Positions 1 through 8,605 are shown, counted from the stretch's first letter. The stretch: DNA of 64,000 bases from an uncultured Clostridia bacterium (GCA_934162535.1 CAKPJC010000001.1:62001-126000); one strand, 5' to 3'. Notes: generated from the sequence alone by a model not told the origin. Program-made: numbers and translations.

Positions 1-401
1 GTCAGGTAAAAGAAATTGGAAATACATTATATACAATAGAGCAATACTTAGTAAAATCAATACCAATAATCATATTTGCACTATTTGCAATGATGTTATC
101 AGTTGTGACAAGAAACACGGCAGTTTCAGTAAGTATAGGAATAGCACTATATATGGGAAATGGAATTTTCATGGCAATAATAAATAATTTTGTACACAAA
201 GATTGGGTAAAATATATACCATTTAACAATCTTGACATAGCAGATAAAATATTTCCAAATTCAGCAAAATTATTAGATATGGGATTTAACACATTTGCAA
301 AATCAACATCTCTAGGATTTTCATTTACAGTACTAGGAGTATGTGCAATATTAATGTTAGTTACAATGTATGATAGTTTTAACAAAAGAGATATAATATA
401 A
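1..401 (+). CDS. ABC-2 type transporter permease, C-terminal part (5' end outside window)
   Basis: The reading frame is open from position 3 and ends at the TAA at 399-401, so only the last 132 or so residues are present. The visible part has hydrophobic segments at about residues 20-45 and 100-122, separated by a polar loop with a VKYIPFNNLD stretch. It finishes with a short basic tail. This arrangement is typical of the membrane subunit of ABC-2 type exporters, where the last helix is followed by a few charged residues. An ATPase partner would be expected upstream, outside the window. Substrate cannot be told. An internal ATG at 90 exists but is not needed, because the frame continues upstream of it. 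Confidence 0.6.
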   Translation, partial: QVKEIGNTLYTIEQYLVKSIPIIIFALFAMMLSVVTRNTAVSVSIGIALYMGNGIFMAIINNFVHKDWVKYIPFNNLDIADKIFPNSAKLLDMGFNTFAKSTSLGFSFTVLGVCAILMLVTMYDSFNKRDII

Positions 402-434
402 AAACAGTAGAAAATAAAAAAATAGCAGAAACAC

Positions 435-463
435 TTGATTTTTATGGAAAAATATAGTACAAT
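435..463 (+). promoter_or_regulatory. Promoter of rpsO
   Basis: A TTGATT hexamer at 435-440 and TACAAT at 458-463 are separated by 17 bases. Transcription would start about 10 bases later and make a leader of roughly 80 bases ahead of rpsO. Confidence 0.65.
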
Positions 464-479
464 GGTTGTGTAAAAAATA

Positions 480-530
480 CCTTAAACTTAGCTCAATAAA
501 AGACACCTAGTATTGAAGCTCGGTATAAGG
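480..530 (+). promoter_or_regulatory. Stem-loop leader of rpsO, candidate S15 autoregulatory element
   Basis: CCTTA (480-484) can pair with TAAGG (526-530). Inside, AGCTCAATA (490-498) pairs with TATTGA-A-GCT (511-520) with one bulged A. The outer pairing hides part of a purine-rich TAAGGAGG, while a second AGGAGGTG at 541-548 serves the start codon. S15 is known to repress its own mRNA through structured leaders in several bacterial groups. Assignment here rests on position and folding only. Confidence 0.45.
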
Positions 531-553
531 AGGAAAAATTAGGAGGTGTAATT

Positions 554-817
554 ATGACAGTAGAAAAGAAACAAGAAATCATCAAAAACTTTAGAAGAGA
601 TGAAAAAGATACTGGTTCATCAGAAGTGCAAATAGCTCTATTAACAGAAAGAATAAATGAATTAACAGAGCACTTAAAAGTTCATAAAAAAGACAATCAT
701 TCAAGAAGAGGACTTCTAAAAATGGTTGGAAAAAGAAGAAACTTATTAAATTACTTAGCTAAAAAAGACGAAGAAGCATACAAAGCACTAGTTAGAAAAT
801 TAGGACTAAGAAAATAA
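554..817 (+). CDS. rpsO: 30S ribosomal protein S15
   Basis: This is an 87-residue protein, close to the usual 89 of the family. It binds the central domain of 16S rRNA early in 30S assembly. The S15 signature is plain: DTGSSEVQIALLTERI near residues 20-35, then HKKDNHSRRGLL and MVGKRRNLLNYL. The start is supported by AGGAGGTG six bases upstream. It has its own promoter and terminator and lies just ahead of pnp, the common bacterial order. Confidence 0.97.
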   Translation: MTVEKKQEIIKNFRRDEKDTGSSEVQIALLTERINELTEHLKVHKKDNHSRRGLLKMVGKRRNLLNYLAKKDEEAYKALVRKLGLRK

Positions 818-829
818 TTAAAAAGTTGT

Positions 830-863
830 AAGAGGCGTGTGCAACAGAGCTAACGCCTCTTTT
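830..863 (+). terminator. Terminator after rpsO
   Basis: AAGAGGCGT (830-838) pairs with ACGCCTCTT (853-861) around a 14-base loop and is followed by T residues. The -35 box of the next promoter overlaps its tail. Confidence 0.85.
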
Positions 864-890
864 GATATAATAAGTAAAAAATTATTATAA
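862..890 (+). promoter_or_regulatory. Promoter of pnp
   Basis: TTGATA (862-867), 17 bases, then TTATAA (885-890). The -35 box begins inside the T tract of the rpsO terminator, so pnp would have its own transcript with a long leader. Confidence 0.5.
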
Positions 891-895
891 AATAG

Positions 896-979
896 GTAAA
901 CTTAGATTAGAAAAGTAGCTTGTATAATGTTTTAACGAAAATTAAAATATTATAGAGGTTACAATCTAATAAAGTTTAC
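896..979 (+). promoter_or_regulatory. Large hairpin in the pnp leader
   Basis: GTAAACTT (896-903) pairs with AAGTTTAC (972-979), and the overlapping TTAGATT (902-908) with AATCTAA (963-969). Inside lies a second 13-pair stem, 923-935 with 942-954, with one G-T pair. In E. coli the pnp leader forms a long double-stranded stem that RNase III cuts and PNPase then degrades as autocontrol. A similar role is possible here but not shown. Confidence 0.5.
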
Positions 980-1021
980 TTGAAAAAATAGGTGTAAATA
1001 AAATGAAAAAGGAGAAAAATT

Positions 1022-3166
1022 ATGTTTAAAAATTATGAAACAGAATTAGCAGGAAGAAAACTTACAATAGAAACAGGTAAACTTGCAGGATTAGCAAATG
1101 GAAATGTAGTAGTAAAATATGGAGACACAGTTGTAATGGTAAATGTTACAGCATCAAAAGAACCAAAAGATGGAATAGACTTTTTTCCACTATCAGTAGA
1201 TTATGAAGAAAAATTATACTCAGTAGGAAAAATTCCAGGTTCATACACAAAAAGAGAAGGAAAACCAAGTGACAAAGCAATACTTGTATCAAGAGCAATA
1301 GATAGACCATTAAGACCGCTATTTCCAAAAGACTTTAGAAATGATGTAGTGGTAGTTGCAACAGTATTAAGTGTAGAACAGGACAATTCACCAGAGGTTG
1401 CTGCAATGATAGGTGCTTCAGCAGCATTATCAATATCAGATATTCCATTTGGAGGACCAACAGCAGCAGTAAATGTTGGACTAGTAGATGGAGAAATAGT
1501 AATAAACCCAACAGAAGCACAGAGAGAAAAAAGCGATTTAACACTTACAGTAGCAGGAACAGCAGAAAAAATAGCAATGATAGAAGCAGGAGCAAATGAA
1601 GTTCCTGAAGATGTAATGTTAGAAGCAATAAAAAAAGGTCATGAAGAAATCAAAAAAATATGTGAATTTATACAAAAAATAAAAGAAGAAATAGGAAAAC
1701 CAAAATTTACATACAAATCATTTTCAGTTGAACATGATTTATATGAATATATAGAAGTAAACTTCACAGAAAAAATGAAACAAGCTGTACAAGCAGTTGA
1801 GAAAGAAGAAAGAGATGAAAAAGTTTCAGCACTTTCAGAAGAGATAGAAAAAGCCATAGCAGAAAAAATGGGAGAAGAAGTTGTTGCAGAAAGAGCACAA
1901 GAGATAGGAGAAGCAATATACAAACTAGAAAAGAAATGTGTAAGAGACATGATATTCTATGAACATAAAAGAGTAGATGGCAGAGCAATAGACGAAATAA
2001 GACCACTATCATGTGAAGTTGGTATTTTACCTCGTACACACGGAAGTGCTGTATTTACGAGAGGTCAAACACAAGTATTATCAGTAGTAACACTTGGAAT
2101 GATGAGTGAAGAACAAGAACTAGATGGAATAGATACAGAAAAATCAAAAAGATATATGCATCAATACAATTTCCCTGCATATAGTGTTGGAGAAGCAAGA
2201 GCATCAAGAGGACCAGGAAGAAGAGAAATAGGACATGGGGCATTAGCAGAGAAAGCACTAGTACCAGTACTACCATCAAAAGAAGAATTCCCATATGCAA
2301 TAAGAGTTGTATCAGAAGTATTATCATCAAATGGTTCAACATCACAAGCAAGTATATGTGGAAGTACATTAAGTTTAATGGATGCAGGTGTTCCAATAAA
2401 AAGACCAGTTGCAGGAATATCAACAGGACTTGTAACAAATCCAGAAAATCCTGATGATTATGTAATGCTAACAGATATTCAAGGGTTAGAGGACTTTTTC
2501 GGAGATATGGACTTCAAAGTTGGAGGAACAGAAAAAGGTATAACAGCAATACAGGTAGACATAAAAATAGACGGTTTGACATATAAAGTAATTGAAGAAG
2601 CATTTGCGAGAACAAAAGTAGCAAGGCAATATATATTAAATGATATAATGAAGCCACAAATAGCAGAACCAAGAGAAGAAATTTCTAAATATGCACCACA
2701 TATAGTAACAACACAAATAAAAGTTGAAAAAATTAAAGATGTTATTGGAAAAGGTGGAGAAACAATAAATAAAATAATAGATGAAACAGGAGTAAAAATT
2801 GACATAGAAGATGATGGACAAGTATTTATATATTCAGCAGACCAAGAAAAAGCATATCAAGCTTTAGACATGATAGAAAACATAGTTAGAGAAATAGAAG
2901 TAGGTCAAATCTATTATGGAACAGTATCAAGAACAACAAGCTTTGGAGCATTTGTTGACATTGGTGGTGGAAAAGAGGGACTAGTTCATATATCAAAAAT
3001 AGCTAAAGAAAGAGTAAATAAAGTAGAAGATTATGTGAAAGTAGGAGATAAAGTTCCAGTAAAAGTAATTGGAATAGATGATCAAGGAAAGATAAATCTT
3101 ACAATGAAAGACTTAGTTGATGAGAAATCAGAAGAAACAGAATCAGAACAAAATAATGAGAACTAA
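1022..3166 (+). CDS. pnp: Polyribonucleotide nucleotidyltransferase (PNPase)
   Basis: This 714-residue, full-length PNPase degrades RNA 3' to 5' with phosphate in the cytoplasm and can add tails in reverse. Order of domains: RNase PH 1 (about 1-230), helical linker (to about 310), RNase PH 2 (about 315-550) with FTRGQTQ and the acidic DIKIDGL motif near the active site, a KH domain with the VIGKGGETIN loop near residue 575, and an S1 domain (about 620-690). The last 20 residues are acidic and variable. AAAGGAG precedes the ATG. It lies between rpsO and tcdA, behind its own leader hairpin. Confidence 0.98.
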   Translation: MFKNYETELAGRKLTIETGKLAGLANGNVVVKYGDTVVMVNVTASKEPKDGIDFFPLSVDYEEKLYSVGKIPGSYTKREGKPSDKAILVSRAIDRPLRPLFPKDFRNDVVVVATVLSVEQDNSPEVAAMIGASAALSISDIPFGGPTAAVNVGLVDGEIVINPTEAQREKSDLTLTVAGTAEKIAMIEAGANEVPEDVMLEAIKKGHEEIKKICEFIQKIKEEIGKPKFTYKSFSVEHDLYEYIEVNFTEKMKQAVQAVEKEERDEKVSALSEEIEKAIAEKMGEEVVAERAQEIGEAIYKLEKKCVRDMIFYEHKRVDGRAIDEIRPLSCEVGILPRTHGSAVFTRGQTQVLSVVTLGMMSEEQELDGIDTEKSKRYMHQYNFPAYSVGEARASRGPGRREIGHGALAEKALVPVLPSKEEFPYAIRVVSEVLSSNGSTSQASICGSTLSLMDAGVPIKRPVAGISTGLVTNPENPDDYVMLTDIQGLEDFFGDMDFKVGGTEKGITAIQVDIKIDGLTYKVIEEAFARTKVARQYILNDIMKPQIAEPREEISKYAPHIVTTQIKVEKIKDVIGKGGETINKIIDETGVKIDIEDDGQVFIYSADQEKAYQALDMIENIVREIEVGQIYYGTVSRTTSFGAFVDIGGGKEGLVHISKIAKERVNKVEDYVKVGDKVPVKVIGIDDQGKINLTMKDLVDEKSEETESEQNNEN

Positions 3167-3190
3167 AAGAAGCAGTAATGCTTCTTTTGT
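3165..3190 (+). terminator. Terminator after pnp
   Basis: AAAAGAAGC (3165-3173) and GCTTCTTTT (3180-3188) form a nine-pair stem with a six-base loop. It overlaps the pnp stop codon. Confidence 0.8.
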
Positions 3191-3220
3191 GTATCAAATA
3201 AATTGGGAAGGAAGGGAAAA

Positions 3221-3922
3221 ATGAAAAATCAGTTTACTAGAACAGAATTACTAATTGGAAAACAAAATGTAGAGAAATTAAAAAATTCAAAAGTAATAGT
3301 ATACGGAATTGGTGGAGTAGGCTCATTTGTTGTAGAGGGACTTGCAAGAGCAGGAATAGGACATATTGTGATAATTGACTTTGATAAGATTGATATTACA
3401 AATATAAATAGGCAAATAGAAGCAACACATTCAACGATTGGAAAAAACAAAATAGATGTCATGAAAGAAAGAATACTAGACATCAATCCAGATACAATAG
3501 TAGAAGCATATTTACCAAGTGAAATAAAAGATGGAGAAACATCTATAATAAATTCGAAAACAGATTATGTAGTTGATGCAATAGACACAATGAAAGTAAA
3601 GCTTGAAATAATAGAAAAGGCAAATAAAGAGGGAGCTCCAATAATATCTGCTACAAGTGCAGGAAATAAACTTGAACCAACTAAATTTGAAGTTGCAGAT
3701 ATATATAAAACATCAGTATGTCCAGTATGTAAAAAACTGAGAAAGGAATTAAAAAATAGAGGAATAAAAAAACTTAAAGTTGTATATTCAAAAGAAGAGC
3801 CACACAAGTTATATTTAGATGAAAATATAAAAGAAAAAACAATAGGAAGTATATCATTTGTTCCATCAGTAGTAGGACTTATTATTGCAAGTGAGGTAAT
3901 AAAAGATATAATAAAGAAGTAA
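3221..3922 (+). CDS. tcdA: tRNA threonylcarbamoyladenosine dehydratase (TcdA/CsdL, E1-like)
   Basis: This is a 233-residue ThiF/E1-fold enzyme that uses ATP to cyclise t6A at position 37 of tRNAs. The nucleotide-binding loop is YGIGGVGSFVVEGLARAGIG near residue 28, followed by IDFDKIDITNINRQ, typical of TcdA. A CPVCKK motif lies near residue 165. I chose ATG 3221 because GGAAGG lies just upstream; the in-frame TTG at 3203 has no binding site. The same tRNA nucleoside is the substrate of MtaB, encoded 18 kb downstream. Confidence 0.88.
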   Translation: MKNQFTRTELLIGKQNVEKLKNSKVIVYGIGGVGSFVVEGLARAGIGHIVIIDFDKIDITNINRQIEATHSTIGKNKIDVMKERILDINPDTIVEAYLPSEIKDGETSIINSKTDYVVDAIDTMKVKLEIIEKANKEGAPIISATSAGNKLEPTKFEVADIYKTSVCPVCKKLRKELKNRGIKKLKVVYSKEEPHKLYLDENIKEKTIGSISFVPSVVGLIIASEVIKDIIKK

Positions 3923-3955
3923 CCAAGTTTATGCTAGAATAGCAAAAAAGGGGGG

Positions 3956-4813
3956 TTACTTCTTTTGATGTAAATTCAGATTTTTATATAAACTACATAT
4001 ATTACAATCATTGCATATTTCAAACTTATTATCAAAAATTAATTTTAACGTGTTAATAAATTCAAGATTAATAAAACTATTGGATGAATGTAAATAAATT
4101 TTAGAAGGTAGCAATTTTAATAAAGTATTTAAAATATAGTCATTATCAGAAAAACTTACATCTGAGAGATATTTAGCATTCAATTCACTTTTATCTATTT
4201 TTATTAATTGTAAATGTTCATCAAGTAAAGTTAAATCATCATTAATGCATACAATATGAACTGTTGAAGAACGAGGAACTTGAGAATGAACATATAGATT
4301 GACAAGCGAAATAAACTCAAGATATTCTCTTTCAATAATAAATTCATTAACTGATAAATTAACTAAATCTTCTAATATATTTCTATAATTATATAATCTG
4401 AAATTTATAAATCCAGTAATAATAATAGAATGATGTGAAGAAATATAATCATAAAATGCGTCAAAAATAGCTAACTGTCTACTTTCAAAAGAAAAAACAT
4501 CATCACAAAGATTATCTTCACACATATCAAGTATTTTTGAAAATTCATTATTATCAAAATAAAAATAATCAGAAGAAAGAATATTTTTTATAATATCTAA
4601 TTCAAAAAAGTCAATAACTAAATAAGAAAATATTGTGGCCAATTTTGTGTAGAAAAGTTCAGTATCGATTCCTTTATAATGAATAATTATATTTTTGTAT
4701 AAATTGAACTCATTGCATGAAAAAGATACATTTAACATATTAAAATTTTTAAACTCTTCCTGTAAATAATTCAATAAATCTTCATTATTCGTTTTTATAC
4801 ATAATGAATTCAT
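3956..4813 (-). CDS. ytxC: YtxC-like sporulation protein
   Basis: This 285-residue protein resembles the YtxC family, known mainly from endospore-forming Bacillota with unclear molecular function. The recognisable core is GFINFRLYNYRNILEDLVNL near residue 130 and EFIIEREYLEFISLVNLYV after it. The end is a PSKIYLHSS stretch followed by FEICNDCNIC, the usual cysteine-containing finish. I chose the ATG at 4813 because AAAGGAG lies just upstream; the frame is open for 33 more codons without a binding site. It is convergent with tcdA. The family link is my recollection of motifs. Confidence 0.7.
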   Translation of the reverse strand: MNSLCIKTNNEDLLNYLQEEFKNFNMLNVSFSCNEFNLYKNIIIHYKGIDTELFYTKLATIFSYLVIDFFELDIIKNILSSDYFYFDNNEFSKILDMCEDNLCDDVFSFESRQLAIFDAFYDYISSHHSIIITGFINFRLYNYRNILEDLVNLSVNEFIIEREYLEFISLVNLYVHSQVPRSSTVHIVCINDDLTLLDEHLQLIKIDKSELNAKYLSDVSFSDNDYILNTLLKLLPSKIYLHSSNSFINLEFINTLKLIFDNKFEICNDCNICSLYKNLNLHQKK

Positions 4814-4916
4814 AACAACTCCTTTAAATATTGTATATATAGTATTTGCTATATAATGAAATTTATACAATATAATATTCAAGAAAACTGGTAATGAAAC
4901 TTGTATAAACAAATAA

Positions 4917-4943
4917 GAAAAAAAGCCACTTTAATGTAGCTTT
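4917..4943 (-). terminator. Terminator of the GH57/DUF4912 operon
   Basis: Read on the minus strand, AAAGCTAC and GTGGCTTT form an eight-pair stem (one G-T pair) followed by a run of seven T residues. It sits just after the GH57 stop codon. Confidence 0.7.
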
Positions 4944-4950
4944 CATATAT

Positions 4951-6540
4951 TTATAATTTGTGATAAATATTATAATCTATATCAGGAAATATACAATCTT
5001 TGGCTTGTATATTTTCAAGAAATTCTTTATCAATTTCTCCTTTTTTTATTTCATAATATAATTTTGTAAATCTACCTATATGATCTTTGATTCTTTTTTT
5101 TGCATAATCAACCATAGTACCATTTGTAATAATAAATAGCCAGCAACTGGTTTGGGCCAAAAGTAGTTCACGGCTGGCCTGATTAAGAGCATCTTTTATT
5201 ATACCATCAGCATTTGGGTAAGTTGTTGCAAGTTCAACCATTCTTTCACCAGCTTTATGTAGGTGACGATGAACATAATCGTTTGTAGGGTTTAGCCAAA
5301 CACCACTATAGCCATTTGCACCCCAACTTGAACGACATGGAGTACTTACTTGAATTTCTGGATATTTATCAATATATTCAGATGGTGTAATTAATTCAAA
5401 ATTACATTCGTCAAAATGTATTTTCTTAAATAAAATATATATCCAATATGGACCTTCATACCACCAATGACCATACAATTCAGCATCATAAGGACATAAA
5501 ATAATAGGTGGGGTATTCATATATTTTGATACATTTTCAATTTGTGCGTTTCTTGAATCAAGGAAATGACCAGCTTGTCTTTCAGCAGAATCATGAGCCC
5601 ATTGAACATCATAGTAATCTTTTTGATCTGTTTTTCCTGTAATTCTGTAATATTTTATACCTGTGTGAACTCTAACACCATTATGTGCGATATAAGGTTT
5701 TATATAATCATAATCAGCTTCATATCCAATATCTCTATAAAATTCACGATAATTGAAATCTCCTGGATATCCATCAATAGAACTCCAAACTTGTTGAGAT
5801 GATTTCATATCACGACCAAAACAAACAAGTCCTTCAGGAGAAACGATAGGTGCACAGGTACCATAAATTGGTGTAGGGTCAGCATATAAAATTCCATGAG
5901 ACTCTATAATTGCATACTCAATGCCGAATTCTTTTAGATATTTATCTGCTTCTGGAACATATCCACATTCGGGCAACCATATTCCACGAGGTTTCCTTCC
6001 AAAAAATCTTTCATATGTTTGAACACCAACTGCAATTTGTGCTCTAACAGTTTCTTCAGTAACATATAAAATAGGGAAATATCCATGTGTAGCACCACAT
6101 GTAATTATTTCTAGTACTCCTATATCTTGGAAATGTTTAAATTGCTCTATTATATTGCATTTCCATACGTCTCTAAATAAATGCAAATCATTTTTGTATC
6201 TATCATAATAGTAATGAGATAGTCTATTAACTCTTTCATTACCTTTTGTTCTTTCTATTTCTTTTTCAGAAAGTTCAATTAGTTTTTCTAGGTAGTTTAT
6301 ATATTTTTGTTGTAATAATTTATTATCAAACATAGAAAGTAGAGTAGGGGTAATTGACATTGTTATTCTAAAATTTACCCCTTCATCTACTAATTTTTGA
6401 TAACTTTGTAATAATGGTATATATGTTTCTGATATAGCTTCATATAGCCACGATTCTTCAAGATAATCATCACTTTCTGGGTGATGTATAAATGGAAGAT
6501 GTGCATGTAATACGAAACTTACATATCCTTTTTTTTGCAT
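4951..6540 (-). CDS. Glycoside hydrolase family 57, 1,4-alpha-glucan branching enzyme type (with DUF1957)
   Basis: This 529-residue protein starts with YVSFVLHAHLPFIHHPE, the N-terminal GH57 motif. The expected catalytic glutamate lies in GIWLPECGYVPEAD near residue 183, and the partner aspartate in CPYDAELYGHWWYEGP near residue 345. The C-terminal third is helical as in DUF1957-containing branching enzymes, with SSWGANGYSGVWLN. Such enzymes introduce alpha-1,6 branches into glycogen-like glucan. The next gene on the same strand encodes a DUF4912 protein, a known neighbour of this family. Amylase or 4-alpha-glucanotransferase activity is less likely from length and motifs. Confidence 0.87.
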   Translation of the reverse strand: MQKKGYVSFVLHAHLPFIHHPESDDYLEESWLYEAISETYIPLLQSYQKLVDEGVNFRITMSITPTLLSMFDNKLLQQKYINYLEKLIELSEKEIERTKGNERVNRLSHYYYDRYKNDLHLFRDVWKCNIIEQFKHFQDIGVLEIITCGATHGYFPILYVTEETVRAQIAVGVQTYERFFGRKPRGIWLPECGYVPEADKYLKEFGIEYAIIESHGILYADPTPIYGTCAPIVSPEGLVCFGRDMKSSQQVWSSIDGYPGDFNYREFYRDIGYEADYDYIKPYIAHNGVRVHTGIKYYRITGKTDQKDYYDVQWAHDSAERQAGHFLDSRNAQIENVSKYMNTPPIILCPYDAELYGHWWYEGPYWIYILFKKIHFDECNFELITPSEYIDKYPEIQVSTPCRSSWGANGYSGVWLNPTNDYVHRHLHKAGERMVELATTYPNADGIIKDALNQASRELLLAQTSCWLFIITNGTMVDYAKKRIKDHIGRFTKLYYEIKKGEIDKEFLENIQAKDCIFPDIDYNIYHKL

Positions 6541-6562
6541 AATTTTCTCCTTACTTTATTCT

Positions 6563-7543
6563 CTACATAAATCTTGATGATGACATATTTCCAGATGATG
6601 GATTTCCACCAGAAGAAGGATTAGAGATTTTTTCAAATAGTGATATATCTTCATTTTCATATATTCCAGAATATAGAGCTTTTAACAACTCTTCACTAAT
6701 ATAAGGAACATTCATATATTTTCTTGTTGTAGGTAAGTTTTTGATAATATCAAATAATGAAATTGATTTTTCTACATTAGTTTTTACATTTCTGAAATTT
6801 ATAGTATTATTTGCATTTGTGTTAAATAATACATGGTCATTTGGTGATTCTATTTCATTTGATGAAGATACATATATATAATCTGTATGAATTGTTTCTT
6901 GAATTTCTTTAGTTGCTTCTTCACTATAATGATTTGGCCTTCTTCCAAGCTCTACTCTATAATCACATTTACTATCATTAATGTGTAAATACCAGCTGTT
7001 TGCAAAATCATTAATTGGAATCTCAAAACTATAATTCATAGTATCATTATGTACAATTAAAACAGGCCTTGTAATATTGAAGAAATTTTCACCATATTTA
7101 TTTATATATTCTTCTCTATCTTTATCAGAAATATCCCAATACACAAATAAAGTGTCTGGTGTTTGATAAAGTATTTTTACAATTGTTTCATTATATCTGT
7201 AAGGTAAATCGTAATATTCTACAATATCTACAAATTTATTTTCCTCTTCGGCTTTTTTTACTGATGAAGTAGATGCCTTTTTGACTTTAGGTGTTGAAGT
7301 CTTTTTTGATTTTGATGAAGCAACTTTTTTTGTTGTTTTTGTAGATTTTGTTGTTGCTTTTTTAGCTTTTTTCTCATTTTTTTCTTTTTTGGTATCTTCT
7401 TCTTTTGATGATACTTTACTTACATCAGATTTAGCTTTTACTGCTAACTTTTTAGTAGCTTTTTCTACAGCTCTTTTTAATTGTTCGATTTTGTTTTCAT
7501 CATTCTTTTTTCTTTTTGATGTTTCTTTAGTTTTTGATGGCAT
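6563..7543 (-). CDS. DUF4912 domain protein with lysine-rich N-terminus
   Basis: This is a 326-residue protein. The first 110 residues or so are low-complexity and rich in Lys, Ser, Thr and Ala, resembling histone-like tails. The DUF4912 domain runs from about 130 to 250, with YDLPYRYNETIVKILYQTPD, the aromatic VYWDIS motif and a VELGRRP motif. The tail ends in Gly/Ser/Asn. I chose ATG 7543 because of the strong AGGAGGG upstream. It is 22 bases ahead of the GH57 gene in the same transcript. DUF4912 is a suspected carbohydrate-related domain of unknown function; the basic tail might bind polyanionic polymers or DNA. Confidence 0.75.
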   Translation of the reverse strand: MPSKTKETSKRKKNDENKIEQLKRAVEKATKKLAVKAKSDVSKVSSKEEDTKKEKNEKKAKKATTKSTKTTKKVASSKSKKTSTPKVKKASTSSVKKAEEENKFVDIVEYYDLPYRYNETIVKILYQTPDTLFVYWDISDKDREEYINKYGENFFNITRPVLIVHNDTMNYSFEIPINDFANSWYLHINDSKCDYRVELGRRPNHYSEEATKEIQETIHTDYIYVSSSNEIESPNDHVLFNTNANNTINFRNVKTNVEKSISLFDIIKNLPTTRKYMNVPYISEELLKALYSGIYENEDISLFEKISNPSSGGNPSSGNMSSSRFM

Positions 7544-7650
7544 AATTACCCTCCTATGTAAAAGACAATATTTTTCTATATCATATACTAAAAAAATAAT
7601 AATTTCAATAGATAATCTAAAAAAAAACAAAAAAAATTAACGAAAAAGTA

Positions 7651-7679
7651 TTGACAAACAAAAGTCACGATAGTATAAT
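7651..7679 (+). promoter_or_regulatory. Promoter of the infC operon
   Basis: A perfect TTGACA (7651-7656) and TATAAT (7674-7679) are 17 bases apart. The minus-strand DUF4912 gene starts about 110 bases to the left, so the region between is divergent. Confidence 0.85.
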
Positions 7680-7685
7680 AAAATA

Positions 7686-7853
7686 TGTTACAAGAAGAAG
7701 TTATCCACTTCTCACCTTATCTATGTGGAAAAAGGTTAGAAAAATATTAGATATATTACATATAGCTATATTTGTGTGGAATTGACTTGTAACAGAGTCA
7801 ATTTTTTTTTACGAAATAAAGTAAAAAAACGAAAATTTTTGGGAGGTGTTTTA
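7686..7853 (+). promoter_or_regulatory. infC-rpmI-rplT leader, candidate L20-binding attenuator
   Basis: The transcript carries a long leader with the pairing GAAGT-TATCC-ACTTC near 7696-7710 and the CTCACC...GGTTAG elements near 7709-7739. An intrinsic terminator follows at 7780-7810: AATTGACT and AGTCAATT around eight bases, then nine T residues. In Bacillota, protein L20 binds such a leader and promotes termination when in excess. Placement and the terminator just before the infC binding site fit this class. Confidence 0.65.
7780..7810 (+). terminator. Attenuator terminator ahead of infC
   Basis: AATTGACT (7780-7787) with AGTCAATT (7796-7803) and T residues to 7810. It is located 45 bases before the infC coding region, so it is regulatory rather than the end of a gene. 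Confidence 0.8.
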
Positions 7854-7854
7854 T

Positions 7855-8364
7855 ATAAAACAAGAATTACCAATAAATGGTCAAATAAGAGCAAAGGAAG
7901 TTCAATTAATCAGTGATGAGGGAGAAAAATTAGGAATAGTTCCAATAAGCAAAGCACTAGACCTAGCTATGGAAAAAAAACTAGACTTAGTATTAGTTGC
8001 TCCAAATGCACAAGTACCTGTATGTAAGATAATGAACTATGGCAAATACAAATTTGAGCAATCAAAAAAAGAAAAAGAAGCCAAAAAGAAACAAAAAGTT
8101 CAAGAAACAAAGGAAATACGAATAACTCCAAACATTGAAGAACATGACTTTGGATTCAAATCAAGAAATGCAAGAAAATTTCTAGAAGATGGCAATAAAG
8201 TAAAAATAACAGTAAGATTTAGAGGAAGAGAGTTAAATAACACAAAAATGGGTGAAGCAGTACTAAATAAATTTATTAGCACATTGGAAGATGTTTCAAA
8301 TGTAGAAAAAAAGCCAAAACTAGAAGGTAAAAATATGTTTATTATACTAGCTAAAAAAGCTTAA
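7855..8364 (+). CDS. infC: Translation initiation factor IF-3, with a probable AUA start codon
   Basis: This is a 169-residue IF-3, which binds 30S subunits and checks start codons. The N-terminal domain carries INGQIRAKEVQLISDEGEKL, the linker is lysine-rich, and the C-terminal domain has FRGRELNNTKMG. No ATG lies at the right place. GGGAGGTG at 7841-7848 is the ribosome binding site, and eight bases after its GGAGG core comes ATA (7855-7857), followed by KQELPINGQIR. The GTG at 7846 overlaps the binding site itself and is a poor candidate. Rare starts such as AUU or AUA are the rule for infC because IF-3 discriminates against them, which gives autocontrol. Followed by rpmI and rplT. Confidence 0.93.
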   Translation: MKQELPINGQIRAKEVQLISDEGEKLGIVPISKALDLAMEKKLDLVLVAPNAQVPVCKIMNYGKYKFEQSKKEKEAKKKQKVQETKEIRITPNIEEHDFGFKSRNARKFLEDGNKVKITVRFRGRELNNTKMGEAVLNKFISTLEDVSNVEKKPKLEGKNMFIILAKKA

Positions 8365-8401
8365 TAATATATAAATAAAACAATTGAAAGGAGCGATAAG
8401 C

Positions 8402-8605
8402 ATGCCAAAACTAAAAACAAACAAAGCTGCAAAAAAGAGATATTCTTTAACAGCTAAAGGAAAAGTAAAAAGAACAACAGCTAACAGAAGACACTTATTA
8501 GCAAATAAAACAAAAAGACAAAAATTATCAGCAAGACGCCCAGGAGCATATGCAGATAAATCTTGTGAAAATACAATAAAGAAATTATTACCATATGGTA
8601 ACTAG
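8402..8605 (+). CDS. rpmI: 50S ribosomal protein L35
   Basis: This 67-residue basic protein starts MPKLKTNKAAKKRYSLTAKG, the L35 signature, and ends near LPYGN. ATG 8402 has AAAGGAG upstream; an upstream in-frame ATG at 8384 has no binding site. It is the second gene of the infC operon, 37 bases after infC. It uses a CGC arginine codon, one of the few CGN codons in the operon. Confidence 0.96.
   Translation: MPKLKTNKAAKKRYSLTAKGKVKRTTANRRHLLANKTKRQKLSARRPGAYADKSCENTIKKLLPYGN

Noticed and set aside
3203..3220. TTG 3203 as start of tcdA
   Set aside because: The GGAAGG site lies between it and ATG 3221, and family members begin near the ATG.
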